DNA of 64,000 bases from contig CM070506.1 in NCBI GenBank assembly GCA_036346375.1, positions 3,224,001 through 3,288,000 of the forward strand, in the 5' to 3' direction. Within the stretch, counting starts at the first letter, position 1, and each line of letters starts with the position of its first letter. Shown in pieces: positions 48,259-57,667 of this stretch. Source of the stretch: Guadua angustifolia. Taxonomy: Eukaryota > Streptophyta > Magnoliopsida > Poales > Poaceae. The translations under genes were made by a program, and so were the position numbers. The notes beneath the pieces were generated by a model that did not search any database, was not told where the DNA came from, and saw only the letters and a list, made by a program, of their open reading frames with translations.

Positions 48259-49738
48259 ATGGTGAACACTCGCAACACCGGAGCCACAGGCAGTGGTTCC
48301 CGACAAGGAGGTAGTCAAAGCAGTACACCACCACCACAGGCAGCACCGCCAGTTGACATGCAGAATCTGGGAGCTTTTCTCGCAGCACAAACGCAGTTAA
48401 TGTAGGCCATGATGGCAACCGTACAACAAATCAACACTCAAGCAGTCGCCAACAACCAAGCTAATAACAACGGACCGCGCCCCTACTCGAGACTGTCCGA
48501 GTTCATGAGGACACGTCCGTCTACTTTTTCAGGCAATGCTAGCCCGTTGGAGGCAGATGATTGGTTGAGAACCGTCGAGAGAAAATTACATATAACACAG
48601 TGTGAAGGAAACGAGAGGGTGCTTTATGCCTCTCATCAGCTAGAAGGAACAACAGCTAAATGGTGGGAAAACTACTGCGCATCGCAGGAGAACCCACAGG
48701 AAATCACCCGGGAAGAATTCACCATAGCTTTTCACCAGTACCATGTGCCAGAAGGTATCATGGAATTGAAAAAGGAAGAGTTTAGAGCGCTGAAGCAAGG
48801 AGGCAAGTCAATGGCCGATTATTTGAATAAGTTCACTCAACTTGCACGATACGCCCCAGAGGATGTAGCGACAGACAAGGCTAGGCAGTCCCGTTTTATG
48901 AAAGGCCTTAACACTGGATTGCAGGTGGGATTGCTTACCCACACTTTTTCCGATTTTCAGGAGCTGGTAAATAAGGCACTTATACTGGAGGATAAGTGCA
49001 AGGAGCTTGATGATAACCACAAACGCCGCATGGCACAACAGGGAGGACGTCAAGGTCATCAGAAGCCAAGAATGATACCCCAGCAGTTCCCCCGATTCCA
49101 CCAAGGGAGCAATGTCAGGACACCGCCGCCGATGCCGAGGCCAGCAGGACAAACTCCCCAGACCCTAGTCAGAGTTATTAATCAGAGCGGAGGAACCCAG
49201 CAGATGTCAGGAAGACGCTGCTACAACTGCAATGAGACAGGACATTTTGCCAATGTTTGCCCAAAGAAGGGTGGGATGACACCCGTACGCTTTAACTTGG
49301 GAAACACGCCTGCAAGGACCCCTGTTCAAAGTGGAGGCAGAGGACCTGCTCAGGTCGAATCAGCGCCCCACTCAGTTGCAAGAGGCAGAGTCAACCACGT
49401 CGCGGCAGATGAAGTTCAAAACGCCACGGACGTAGTTCTGGGAAAGTTTCTAGTCAACTCAGTCCCAGCTACAGTTTTATTTGATTCAGGAGCTTCGCAT
49501 TCATTCGTTTCTCGAGATTTTGCTGTGACAAATGATCTGGATATTGTTAACCTTAAAAGTACACCTCTAGTCCAATCCCATGGATCAGAACTCCGCTCTA
49601 AGGTCGGATGTTCTGGGGTTAGGCTATTAATAAAAGGGGTAGAGTTTCTAGCGAACCTTATTACATTAGACACCCAAACCCTGGATGTTATCCTGGGAAT
49701 GGATTGGTTGACTAAGCATAAGGCTGTATTAGATTGCG
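48259..49738 (+). pseudogene. RE-3 gag-protease, copy C (nearly open)
   Basis: From ATG 48259 the frame runs VNTRNTGATGSGSRQGG to a TAG at 48403-48405 (shared with copy B), then stays open from 48409. It covers the gag core (MRTRPSTFSGNASPLEADDW, RVLYASHQLEG), the linker (MIPQQFPRFHQGSN), the knuckle CYNCNETGHFANVCPKK and the protease FDSGASHSFVSR to ILGMDWLTKHKAVLDCG. A one-base loss near 49738 ends the frame. Trp at the conserved LEGTAAEWW site is preceded by TTAKWW here. Apart from the TAG this is the most intact gag in the window. Confidence 0.85.
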
Positions 49739-52673
49739 GCGAAGAGTTGTGTCTATCGAGAGCCCCGATGGTAGAAAAGTGGAATTTCAAGCAGCGGCGA
49801 TTCGAGAGGACAGATGTTTGTAAAGAATCTGAGACCGTCGATTATAAGAGATGTACCGATGGTCGATGAATACCCGGATGTTTTCCCAAGGAATTACCGG
49901 GAATGCCACGAGAGAGACATAGAGTTTGTAATCGACTTAGTACACAGGAACGCGCCAATAGCAAAGAGACCATCTGGGATGTCCACCAGAAGAGTTGGTT
50001 AAAATGAAGAAGCGGTCGAGGAATTCTTGGAAAAAAGATTCATTAGACAAGGCTCGTCACCTTGGGGAGCACGGTTACATTAGATTAAGAAGAAGGATGG
50101 GAGCTTCGGATCTGTGTAGATTATCGTGCGCTTAATGAAGTGACGATAAAGAATAAATACCCGTTACCCCGGATCGATGATCTTTTTGATCAATTAAGAG
50201 GAGCAGGAGTATTCTCCAAGATCGACCTTAGATCAGGATACCACCAGTTGAAAATCAAGACCGAGGACATACCCAAGGCGCATTTTCTTCAAGATATGGA
50301 CACTATGAGTTCTTTGTTATATCATTTGGATGACAAATGCATGACATACTTTATGAACTTGATGAATAAAGTATTCATGGAATATTTAGATAAATTCATG
50401 GTCGTGTTCATAGGCGATATTCGGTTTATTCAGGGCGGATGAAGAAACCGCTTGACATTTGAGATTAGTCTTTGGAGAAGCTAAGAGAACAATAGTTGTA
50501 TGCAAAGTTCAGTAAATGTGATTTCTAGAAGAGCATGGTAGAATTCCTAGGTCATGTAATGACCACCGAAGGAATTGCAGTGGACCCAAGCAAGGTTGAA
50601 GCGATCTTGCATTGGGAACCGTAGAAGACGATTCTGTGATTCGAAGTTTTCTTGGGATGGCTGGTTATTACCGCCGATTTATAGAAGGATTCTCGACAAT
50701 TGCTAGACCTCTCACGCAACTGTTGAAAAAGGAGTAGAAATTTGTCTAGACACCGGATTGTGAGAAGAGTTTTCAAGAATTGAAGAAATGACTGACATCA
50801 GCGCCAGTGTTAGTTCAACGAGATGTGCACCAGAGTTTTGATATTTATTGCGATGCATCACGCCAAGGGCTTGGATGCGTGTTGATGCAAAACGGAAAGG
50901 TAGTAGCCTATGCATCAAGACAATTAAGGCCACATGAAGGGAATTACCCGACGCATGATCTGGAATTAGCAGCCGTAGTGCATGCCCTGAAGATATGGCG
51001 CCACTATCTTATTGGTATCAGGTGTGAGGTGTATACAAATCAGAAGAGTCTTAAGTACATCTTCACCCAATCTGACATGAACATTGGGCAAAGAAGGTGG
51101 CTAGAGCTGATTAAAGATTATAATGTGGGGATTCATTATCACCCCGGTAAAGCCAATGTAGTGGCTGATGCCTTGAGTCGGAAAAGTCATGGTCTAAATA
51201 TGATAGTGGGAGGAAGCCAGGGAGAATTGTGCAAAGATCTCCAGAGATTGAAATTGGAAGTTGTTCTGGAAGGATTTGTAGCCGCCTTAGAGGTGAAGCC
51301 TATCTTGGAAGACCAGATTAGAGAAGGTCAGAAAAATGACGAGAAGATCGCACGAATCAAATCCAAAATGGAGGAAGGGCACCAAAAGAATTTAAGCTGG
51401 ACGAGGAAGGCACGTTGTGGATGAAAGAGCGCATTTGTGTACCTAACAAAAAGGAGTTGAAGCAGTTAATACTAGAGGAAGCTCACAACTCCAAGTATTC
51501 GATTTACCCAGGAAGTGCAAAAATGTACCAAGATTTAAAAGAGAGGTTTTGGTGGCCAAATATGAAGAGAGGTTGCTGAGTACGTAGCACTATGTGATGT
51601 ATGCCAGCGAGTCAAGGCTATGCATCAGCAACCAGCAGGACTGCTGCAGCCATTAAAAATACCAGAGTGGAAATGGGAAGAAATCGGAATGGATTTTATC
51701 ACCGGATTGCCAAGGACGCAAGGAGGTTATGACTCCATATGGGTCATCGTGGATCGATTGACAAAGGTCGCGCACTTCATACCGGTAAAGACGACCTATT
51801 CGGGAGATAAGTTAGTAGAACTATACATGGCAAGGATCGTTTGCTTGCATGGAGTGCCAAAGAAGATAATATCGGACAGAGGTACCCAATTTACCTCAAG
51901 ATTTTGGGATAAATTGCATACGGCAATGGGCACCCGTTTGAACTTGAAGCGTATCATCATAAGCAGATGAATGGACGAGAAAGAGTCAATCAGATAATTA
52001 GAAGATATGTTGAGGGCTTGTGCATTGGCTTATACGACGACTTGGGATAAATTTCTTCCGTATGCCGAATTTAGTTACAACAACAGCTATCGGGCTAGTC
52101 TTGATTTCACCCTTGAAGCATTGTATGGTCGACCTTGTAGGACAGATTAAATTGGAATGAGGCGGTGAGCGTCGTGTCTTCGGACCAGACATACTCCAGG
52201 AAGCTGAAGAGCAAATAGCACTCATCAGAGAAAGGTTAAAGATTGCGCAGTCAAGACAAAAGAGCTACGCGGATAATCGCCGCAGGGATTTGAGCTTTGA
52301 GCGAGAAGATTATGTGTATCTCAGAGTTACGCCTCTTAAGGGAGTCCAGAGGTTTCACAAAAAGGGTAAACTTGCGCCAAGATATGTGGGACCGTTTAAG
52401 ATCGTAAGTCGAAAAGGCGAGGTCGCATATCAACTGGAGTTACCGCAGTCATTAGTAGGAGTACACAATGTCTTTCATGTATCGCAACTCAAGAAGTGCC
52501 TCCGAGTGCCTGAAGAGCAAACATCACTGGACGAAGTTGAACTACAGGAAGACTTGACCTACAAGGAACAACCGATAAAAATTCTGGATACAGTGGATCA
52601 GAAAACCAGGAGCAAGACAACCCGTTTTTGCAGAGTTCAGTGGAGCAATCACAAAGAAAGCGAGGCCACCTAG
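49739..52673 (+). pseudogene. RE-3 pol, copy C, frameshifted
   Basis: RT pieces lie at 50140-50442 (YPLPRIDDLFDQLRGAGVF; the catalytic block is FIGD in place of FIDD). RNase H and tether are open at 50807-51424 (YCDASRQGLGCVLMQ; IHYHPGKANVVADALSRKS). The integrase core is open at 51620-51970 (EIGMDFITGLPRTQGGYDS; ISDRGTQFTSRFWD). The C-terminal integrase-chromodomain is at 52290-52673 (KLAPRYVGPFKIVSRKGEVA; QLKKCLRVPEE; PIKILDTVDQKTRSKTTRF). The breaks between pieces mostly fall at CAG or CTG when compared with copy B. Confidence 0.82.
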
Positions 52674-52752
52674 GAACGAGAGGAAGATCTGAAAAAGGAG
52701 TTCCCAAACCTATTCTCTAGTTAGGCTTCGAATCTCGGGGTCGAGATTCTGT

Positions 52753-52766
52753 TTAGGGGGGTAGGT
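52753..52766 (+). other. RE-3 polypurine tract before the 3' LTR
   Basis: TTAGGGGGGTAGGT next to the LTR start at 52768, after TCGGGGTCGAGATTCTG. Confidence 0.78.
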
Positions 52767-52767
52767 T

Positions 52768-55700
52768 TGTAACGTCTCGAAATTAGGCCCAATTTTTAAT
52801 TTTAGAGTTATTTAAATTTTTGTGAATTAATTAAAATGTATTTGCATTTAGTTGAATTTATCTGAATTTTTGGGATTTATTTGGATTTAATTGAAATTAA
52901 TTTAGATTATCATTCTCTTGAATAATTAAAATCAAAAGGGGTAATTATCAAAAATAAATAAAAATATTTTATTTGAGCTCTGAATGCCCTCAAATATTTT
53001 CTGGAATTTTTCTAGAATTTTTCGAGTATTTTTAGTGCCTTAAATAATTACTTTGATTTACTGGAATTTTTTTTATTGAGAAAAGCTGGAAAATCGCCAA
53101 GCTACAGTGTCGGGCCGAGCCCAACATTGTGCTCGCGCCGGCCAAACCCTAGCGCCGCTTAACGGCCGTCACGATCCCGATCGGACGGGCGTGGATGAGC
53201 CGCTGCCGTCGCTTCATCGCGTAAAGATTGGATCGCGATGTCGAGCCGCTAGGATTGCGCCGCGTGGCAAGGGTGGCCGAAACGTTATTCGCTCGGAGCC
53301 GTCGGATCGCGATCGGACGGTGGGATGTATTTATGCATATCGGGAGGCCTTGCGACCGCCGCCATCGCCGAGAGGCAGCCGAGATTTTGTCGAGATTTTG
53401 CGCGCAACTCGGCGTGTCCGTGCCGGGATAAAGCCCATCGCATCGGCACTTTCTCGTTAACCGCCCTCTCGCTTGAGCTCGTCGTCCCATCGTAGTGTCG
53501 CCGAGCTCGCGGAGAATCTTCTCCCTCTCCTCGGTTCTTCCTTGAGTTTCATCGTCATCTCTTACTCTCCGCCGCCGCCGAGACTTCTCCGAGACCGCCG
53601 GGTCAAGACGCGTCCAGTGGGCCATTTCTTCCGCCGGAGAAGCCAGTAGCCGCCGAGCCCATCGTCTTCCTCGTCTCCGGTCTTGGGAGCTCTTTGCGCC
53701 GCCGCCTTGACTACCGAGCCAAAGCCACCGTCGGATTTTCATCGGACGACCAAGGTAATGACACGTCCCTTCCTCTGTAGCGCTAGACTGGGATGCCTTC
53801 GGGTAAAAATGGCCGTTGGATCTTAATCGGGTGGCTCTGTTTAGGCCACGTAGGCTTGTAAATAGCGCTTCGTTTGGGTACCCTGCACCGTTAGATCCTC
53901 ATCCAAACGCCCCAGTGAGTCCACGTAGGTGCAATGAATAGGAAACCGTTCAGGTAACCATCGCCGTTGGATCTTCATCCAACCGCATCAGTGAGGCCAC
54001 ATAGGCTCGTAAATAGTAAACTCCCCGGGTAACAGCAGTCGTAGGATTTGAAATGTACGGTGTGGATGTCGCCGCATGGATGGGTCAACTGTGCGATGAC
54101 CGACCGTTGGATTAGGATCCAACGGCCGGAAGAATTGTGTCCGCGTGGATTGCTGGTAGCACGCCGCGTGTCAGCCGCTGAGTGGACCAAGCACTGTTCA
54201 TCGGGCCCACTGTCGATGTAAAGACGCGATGGGTCTTGACGTCGACATGGCGTCATTTGGGGCCCCATGTCGATGCGTGATGGCGTGGTCATCTCTGGTG
54301 CTGACACATGTCACGCCGAGAGAATTAACCGAATTTTCAGAAGAAAAATAAATAGAGTAATTCGGTTTTCCATTTATTTGAATTTCAAAAACTTGTAAAT
54401 GCTATAACTTTTGCGTTTAACTCGGAATTGGGTGATTCCAGTTCCTAAAAATTTGTAAAAATGCAAACTATTTATTGGTGATTTTTAATTTATTTTTAGT
54501 GGTGATCTTGCTGTCTGTATAAATATACTTATTGCACATATGATTACTCCGCGTAGACTTCGAATTGCCGGAAGCCGTCGGGGAGGATTTCGGAGAACCA
54601 TCGCAAGAGCCAGACCAGAATCAACTGCTTTTCGAAGGCAAGTCATGCTTTGACTATATTGCCCCTAGATTTTCAAATATATCTCGATTCAAGTTATGCA
54701 TGCTATGTTAATTAAAAATGATATTGCTCATGTGGGGAAAGTAGTTAAAATACCCATCTTGTTTATGCCACCTTGGTAATACTATTTGTACGCCCTGAAA
54801 ATCCTTGTCACCATAAGATGTTAATTTATGTTGGTTGCTATATAAATGCCAACACGGGAGGCTAGACCGTGATTAGCTGCTTAGTATGCTTGAATGCGTG
54901 GAATGACTTTCAAATTTGCCAAAGAATATTGACTAAACAATTATGAAACACATTTTGGAATAATGCGATGATGTCATGAGATGGAATTGAGGGTAGCGAC
55001 CTGTGTGGTTCTACTCATGCAATGACGTGGGCATTGGCATGTGTTGCATAAATGCAAACCGGGGTGGGAAATGATTTGGACCGGGGCAACTGGCAGGAAG
55101 ACTTCGTGCCAGGTGGGCCTGTGTGGCATCGGGTTGTATTAAAAGATTGTAAAGGCTGTGTGCCAAGAAATATGAAATGGATGTCTTGCCCGGGACAGTT
55201 AAGGACTTCACCTTGCGAGCCTTTGAACTAAGTTTCTCGTACAACCACTTGTCCGGAATGGGATGGACCTAGTTTAGTAGGTCTCTAATACCTTTCCTTT
55301 GACACCTCGAGGCTGACATTACACAAAAATGTAATCAGTATGGGGAGCGTACTGTCTTTGCGGCTTGGTACCCATCAAGCTGTATTTACTGTTCTAAACT
55401 TTGGCTCTGTGTGAGGGAAGTATTAGAAAGGCAGTACTGGGGAGGTTCACTAGTAAAGTGTTAGTCTCCAAATGCTTTGTTGCAATCAATCACGTGTGGT
55501 GGCGATTGTATCTGTGGGTAAAGTGTCTGACCTCTGCAGTGTGTGTGTTAAATCTATTGAATAGCGATCCGATATTGGACAATGCTCGGGGATTCTGAGT
55601 CAAGGGTTAGATTTTCAAAATAAATTGTGGAATGGGTGGCTGTGTGCCAAAGACTGATGAATGAAACTAGGGCTGTGTGCCAAACTCTTGAAAAGAATTG

Positions 55701-56236
55701 AGGAATAAATTATTATAGTAATGGTTTTGCGCTTTTAATCTAATAGGATTACCTGTTAAAAGAAATGTTGTTTTACACAAAATAACCATTTAAGCCTTTC
55801 CTTTGGAATAAGCCATGCATGTAGTAATAGAACTGCATTGTGCATGACTTGTTGAGTATGTTGTATACTCACCCTTGCTTCGACAAAAACCTCAGAAGAA
55901 GAAGCGACACCAGCTTGGGAAGAAGAGTTCAACGAAGGTCAGGAGGACTAGGGATTAAGCCTCGTCGGTTGCCTGTGGCTATGAGGGGTTTCATTACCGT
56001 ACTTTGCTTCCGCTATTAAACTTGTGCTTTTGTTATTTATCGCCCTGCGTGGCGAATTAATGTAAGGTGACCATAAGGTCGTGTAACTTCGGTTATATTT
56101 ATGCTTGAAGTACTTTATTATTATTAATTCCGCGTGTATGATTGTGGTACTTCAACTTTGTTTATCTGTGTGTACTAGCGTGATCTGGACTAGTCTGAGA
56201 ATACCTGAGAGTCGGATTTGCGATTCGGTCCCGACA
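52768..56236 (+). repeat. RE-3 3' LTR (complete, 3469 bp)
   Basis: Starts TGTAACGTCTCGAAATTAGG and ends GTCCCGACA. The AT-rich start is followed by a GC-rich block (53100-53750) and a long tail with GTATACTCACCC near the end. Overlapping open frames in the GC-rich block, such as 53149-53742 on the minus strand, are compositional and differ from the middle LTR. Confidence 0.88.
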
Positions 56237-56597
56237 TGCCATCAACAACCAACAACAAGTGGAGGTAAATGCTTTGTGTTGGAGGAGGATTTCGAGAGGA
56301 TATGAGTCACTAGGCCAAGCCTTGTCGATGCTTTGTAGTATCTTGATGAGTCACTACGTCTTCTACTATTTTTCGCTGCATTCGTCTTATTTTATCTTAG
56401 CATTGCCCTACGTGGCTGAATAATTGTAAGTAATCATAAGATCATACACTAGTTATATTAATAAATGAAGTCTTATTATTATTATCGTTGTGTATGATGT
56501 GATGCTTACCGATGTTAAGCTGTGTGCACTAGCATTGATTCTGGGACTAGTGCGATAAAACACAGTGGATTCGAATTGGTGAATTCGGGTCCTTACA
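56237..56597 (+). mobile_element. Older LTR 3'-end fragment
   Basis: Diverged copy of the last part of a RE-3-like LTR: TGTAAGTAATCATAAGATCAT, then CTGTGTGCACTAGC and a GGGTCCTTACA end at 56597. It starts just after the RE-3 3' LTR, so RE-3 probably inserted into it. Confidence 0.6.
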
Positions 56598-56842
56598 AGT
56601 ATACACATGGAGGTTCCTGTTCCTCAGGACAGGGTCTCACAGGTATCGAGACCTATATGGTACATAGGGATACTTTGTACCAATTTAGATGCCAAAATGG
56701 GCCATACCGGCTGGCTCGTACTAGCATTAATAACTATGATTATTTGTCACTCCAAATAGTGTTAATTGATCCACAATGTTTGCGGATCTGTTACTGAACA
56801 CACATATATGTCTTTTACTTTAGTTCTCTGAGTACATATAAT
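56598..56842. other. Unassigned sequence downstream of the subtilase stop
   Basis: No coding signal on either strand. It would include the 3' untranslated region of the minus-strand subtilase fragment if that is transcribed. Confidence 0.35.
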
Positions 56843-57393
56843 TCAGGAGACACTGGAATAGAACTCTTCAACTATGATGCGGACTGCAATTGGGATCCGA
56901 ACCCAGTGATCACCTCCGTCATGCCACACTAAGCTACCAAACGTGTAGTCACCCTGAATTTTCCTCATCGCCTTGAAGGTCACCTTGAAACTTTGCACCC
57001 CTCTCTCCTTACTGAACACCAGAACTCGTGGCTCAACGAACATCTCTACACCAGCAGGTGGCTGGAAGAATGCTTTGTATTCTGCGTCAGGTTGGCTGAC
57101 ATTGGTAACGGTGCGCATAACGATTTCAGATGTCTTGAGGCTAGGAATGGTGATTGATGGAAGATTCAAGTCCGATAAAGATGCTCTAGGTGTCGTGCAA
57201 TTGCCGTTCATGCCTAATCCTCCCATGTAGTTGAAGAACTTCAGGTAATCTGAGGGATCGATGTCGTATATAAGGCCAGGATCATCTGCCTTGCTCGGAT
57301 TAACAAATCCTGCTCCGTAGTCAAAGGGATCGGCAATCTTTGTTGGAGTTCCATCTGCTTGTAGTGGGAACCCATTGTTGTCGGTGGCAAGTG
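56843..57393 (-). pseudogene. Subtilisin-like protease (S8), C-terminal exon
   Basis: Minus-strand exon of about 183 codons, after an acceptor TCTTGCAG ending at 57394, to the stop at 56843. It encodes the end of the peptidase S8 domain (ADPFDYGAGFVNPSKADDPG, then LIYDIDPSDYLKF) and the fibronectin III-like C-terminal domain (LNLPSITIP, TVTNVSQPDAEYKAFFQPPA, VQSFKVTFKA, FGSLVWHDGGDHWVRIPIAV). Plant subtilases are secreted serine proteases acting in the cell wall. The exon itself is intact and well conserved. However, the exon with the catalytic Ser (GTSMACPH-type motif) is not found upstream; instead the opposite strand carries other gene pieces, and the next subtilase piece is 6.2 kb away. 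I treat it as part of a broken gene. Confidence 0.85.
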
Positions 57394-57551
57394 CTGCAAG
57401 ACATTTTGAATACAACAATTACTGATGAGAAGTTCTTTAGTGTGCAACTGCAGTAAGCACAGTCTGTACTCAAGCAACCACTTAGTTCGGGTATTATCTC
57501 TACTATTCTTAATTGATAGTTGGTGGCGGCGGTGCGTTTTTCTCCCCCTCC

Positions 57552-57667
57552 CTAACGCGCAGCCGCCTCAAACCCGCACGCGATGCGTCGTCCCCACCCC
57601 CCCTAAATCCTAACGCGCGGCCGCCTCAAACCCACACGCGATGCGCCGCAACCCAATCCTGCAATCC
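57552..57667 (+). repeat. 58-bp tandem duplication at the 5' end of the chimeric gene
   Basis: CTAACGCGCAGCCGCCTCAA to CGCGATGCG occurs at 57552 and again, slightly changed, at 57610 (period 58 bp). The ATG of the second unit is the proposed start at 57641. The ATG of the first unit (57583) opens a seven-codon upstream frame ending at a TAA, 57604-57606. Confidence 0.75.

Larger units (their letters stand above)
32872..56236 (+). mobile_element. RE-3: compound Ty3/Gypsy chromovirus with three internal copies
   Basis: Plus-strand order: LTR 3' fragment (32872-33258), primer site, orf0-like frame, gag and pol copy A (33259-38883), LTR start-to-middle (38884 to about 41598), leader-gag copy B, a solo LTR insertion, protease-RT-RNase H copy B (to 48113), leader-gag-pol copy C, and a full 3' LTR (52768-56236). 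Copies B and C both start at TAGTCCCTAGACTATG in the leader, so both lack the primer site and orf0. The arrangement is not a simple nest and suggests recombination or template switching within one family. Termini and chromodomain place it with RE-1 and RE-2 (RIRE3/RIRE8-like). Confidence 0.8.

Noticed and set aside
53149..53742. 197-codon minus-strand frame
   Set aside because: Inside the GC-rich part of the RE-3 3' LTR and not conserved in the middle LTR.
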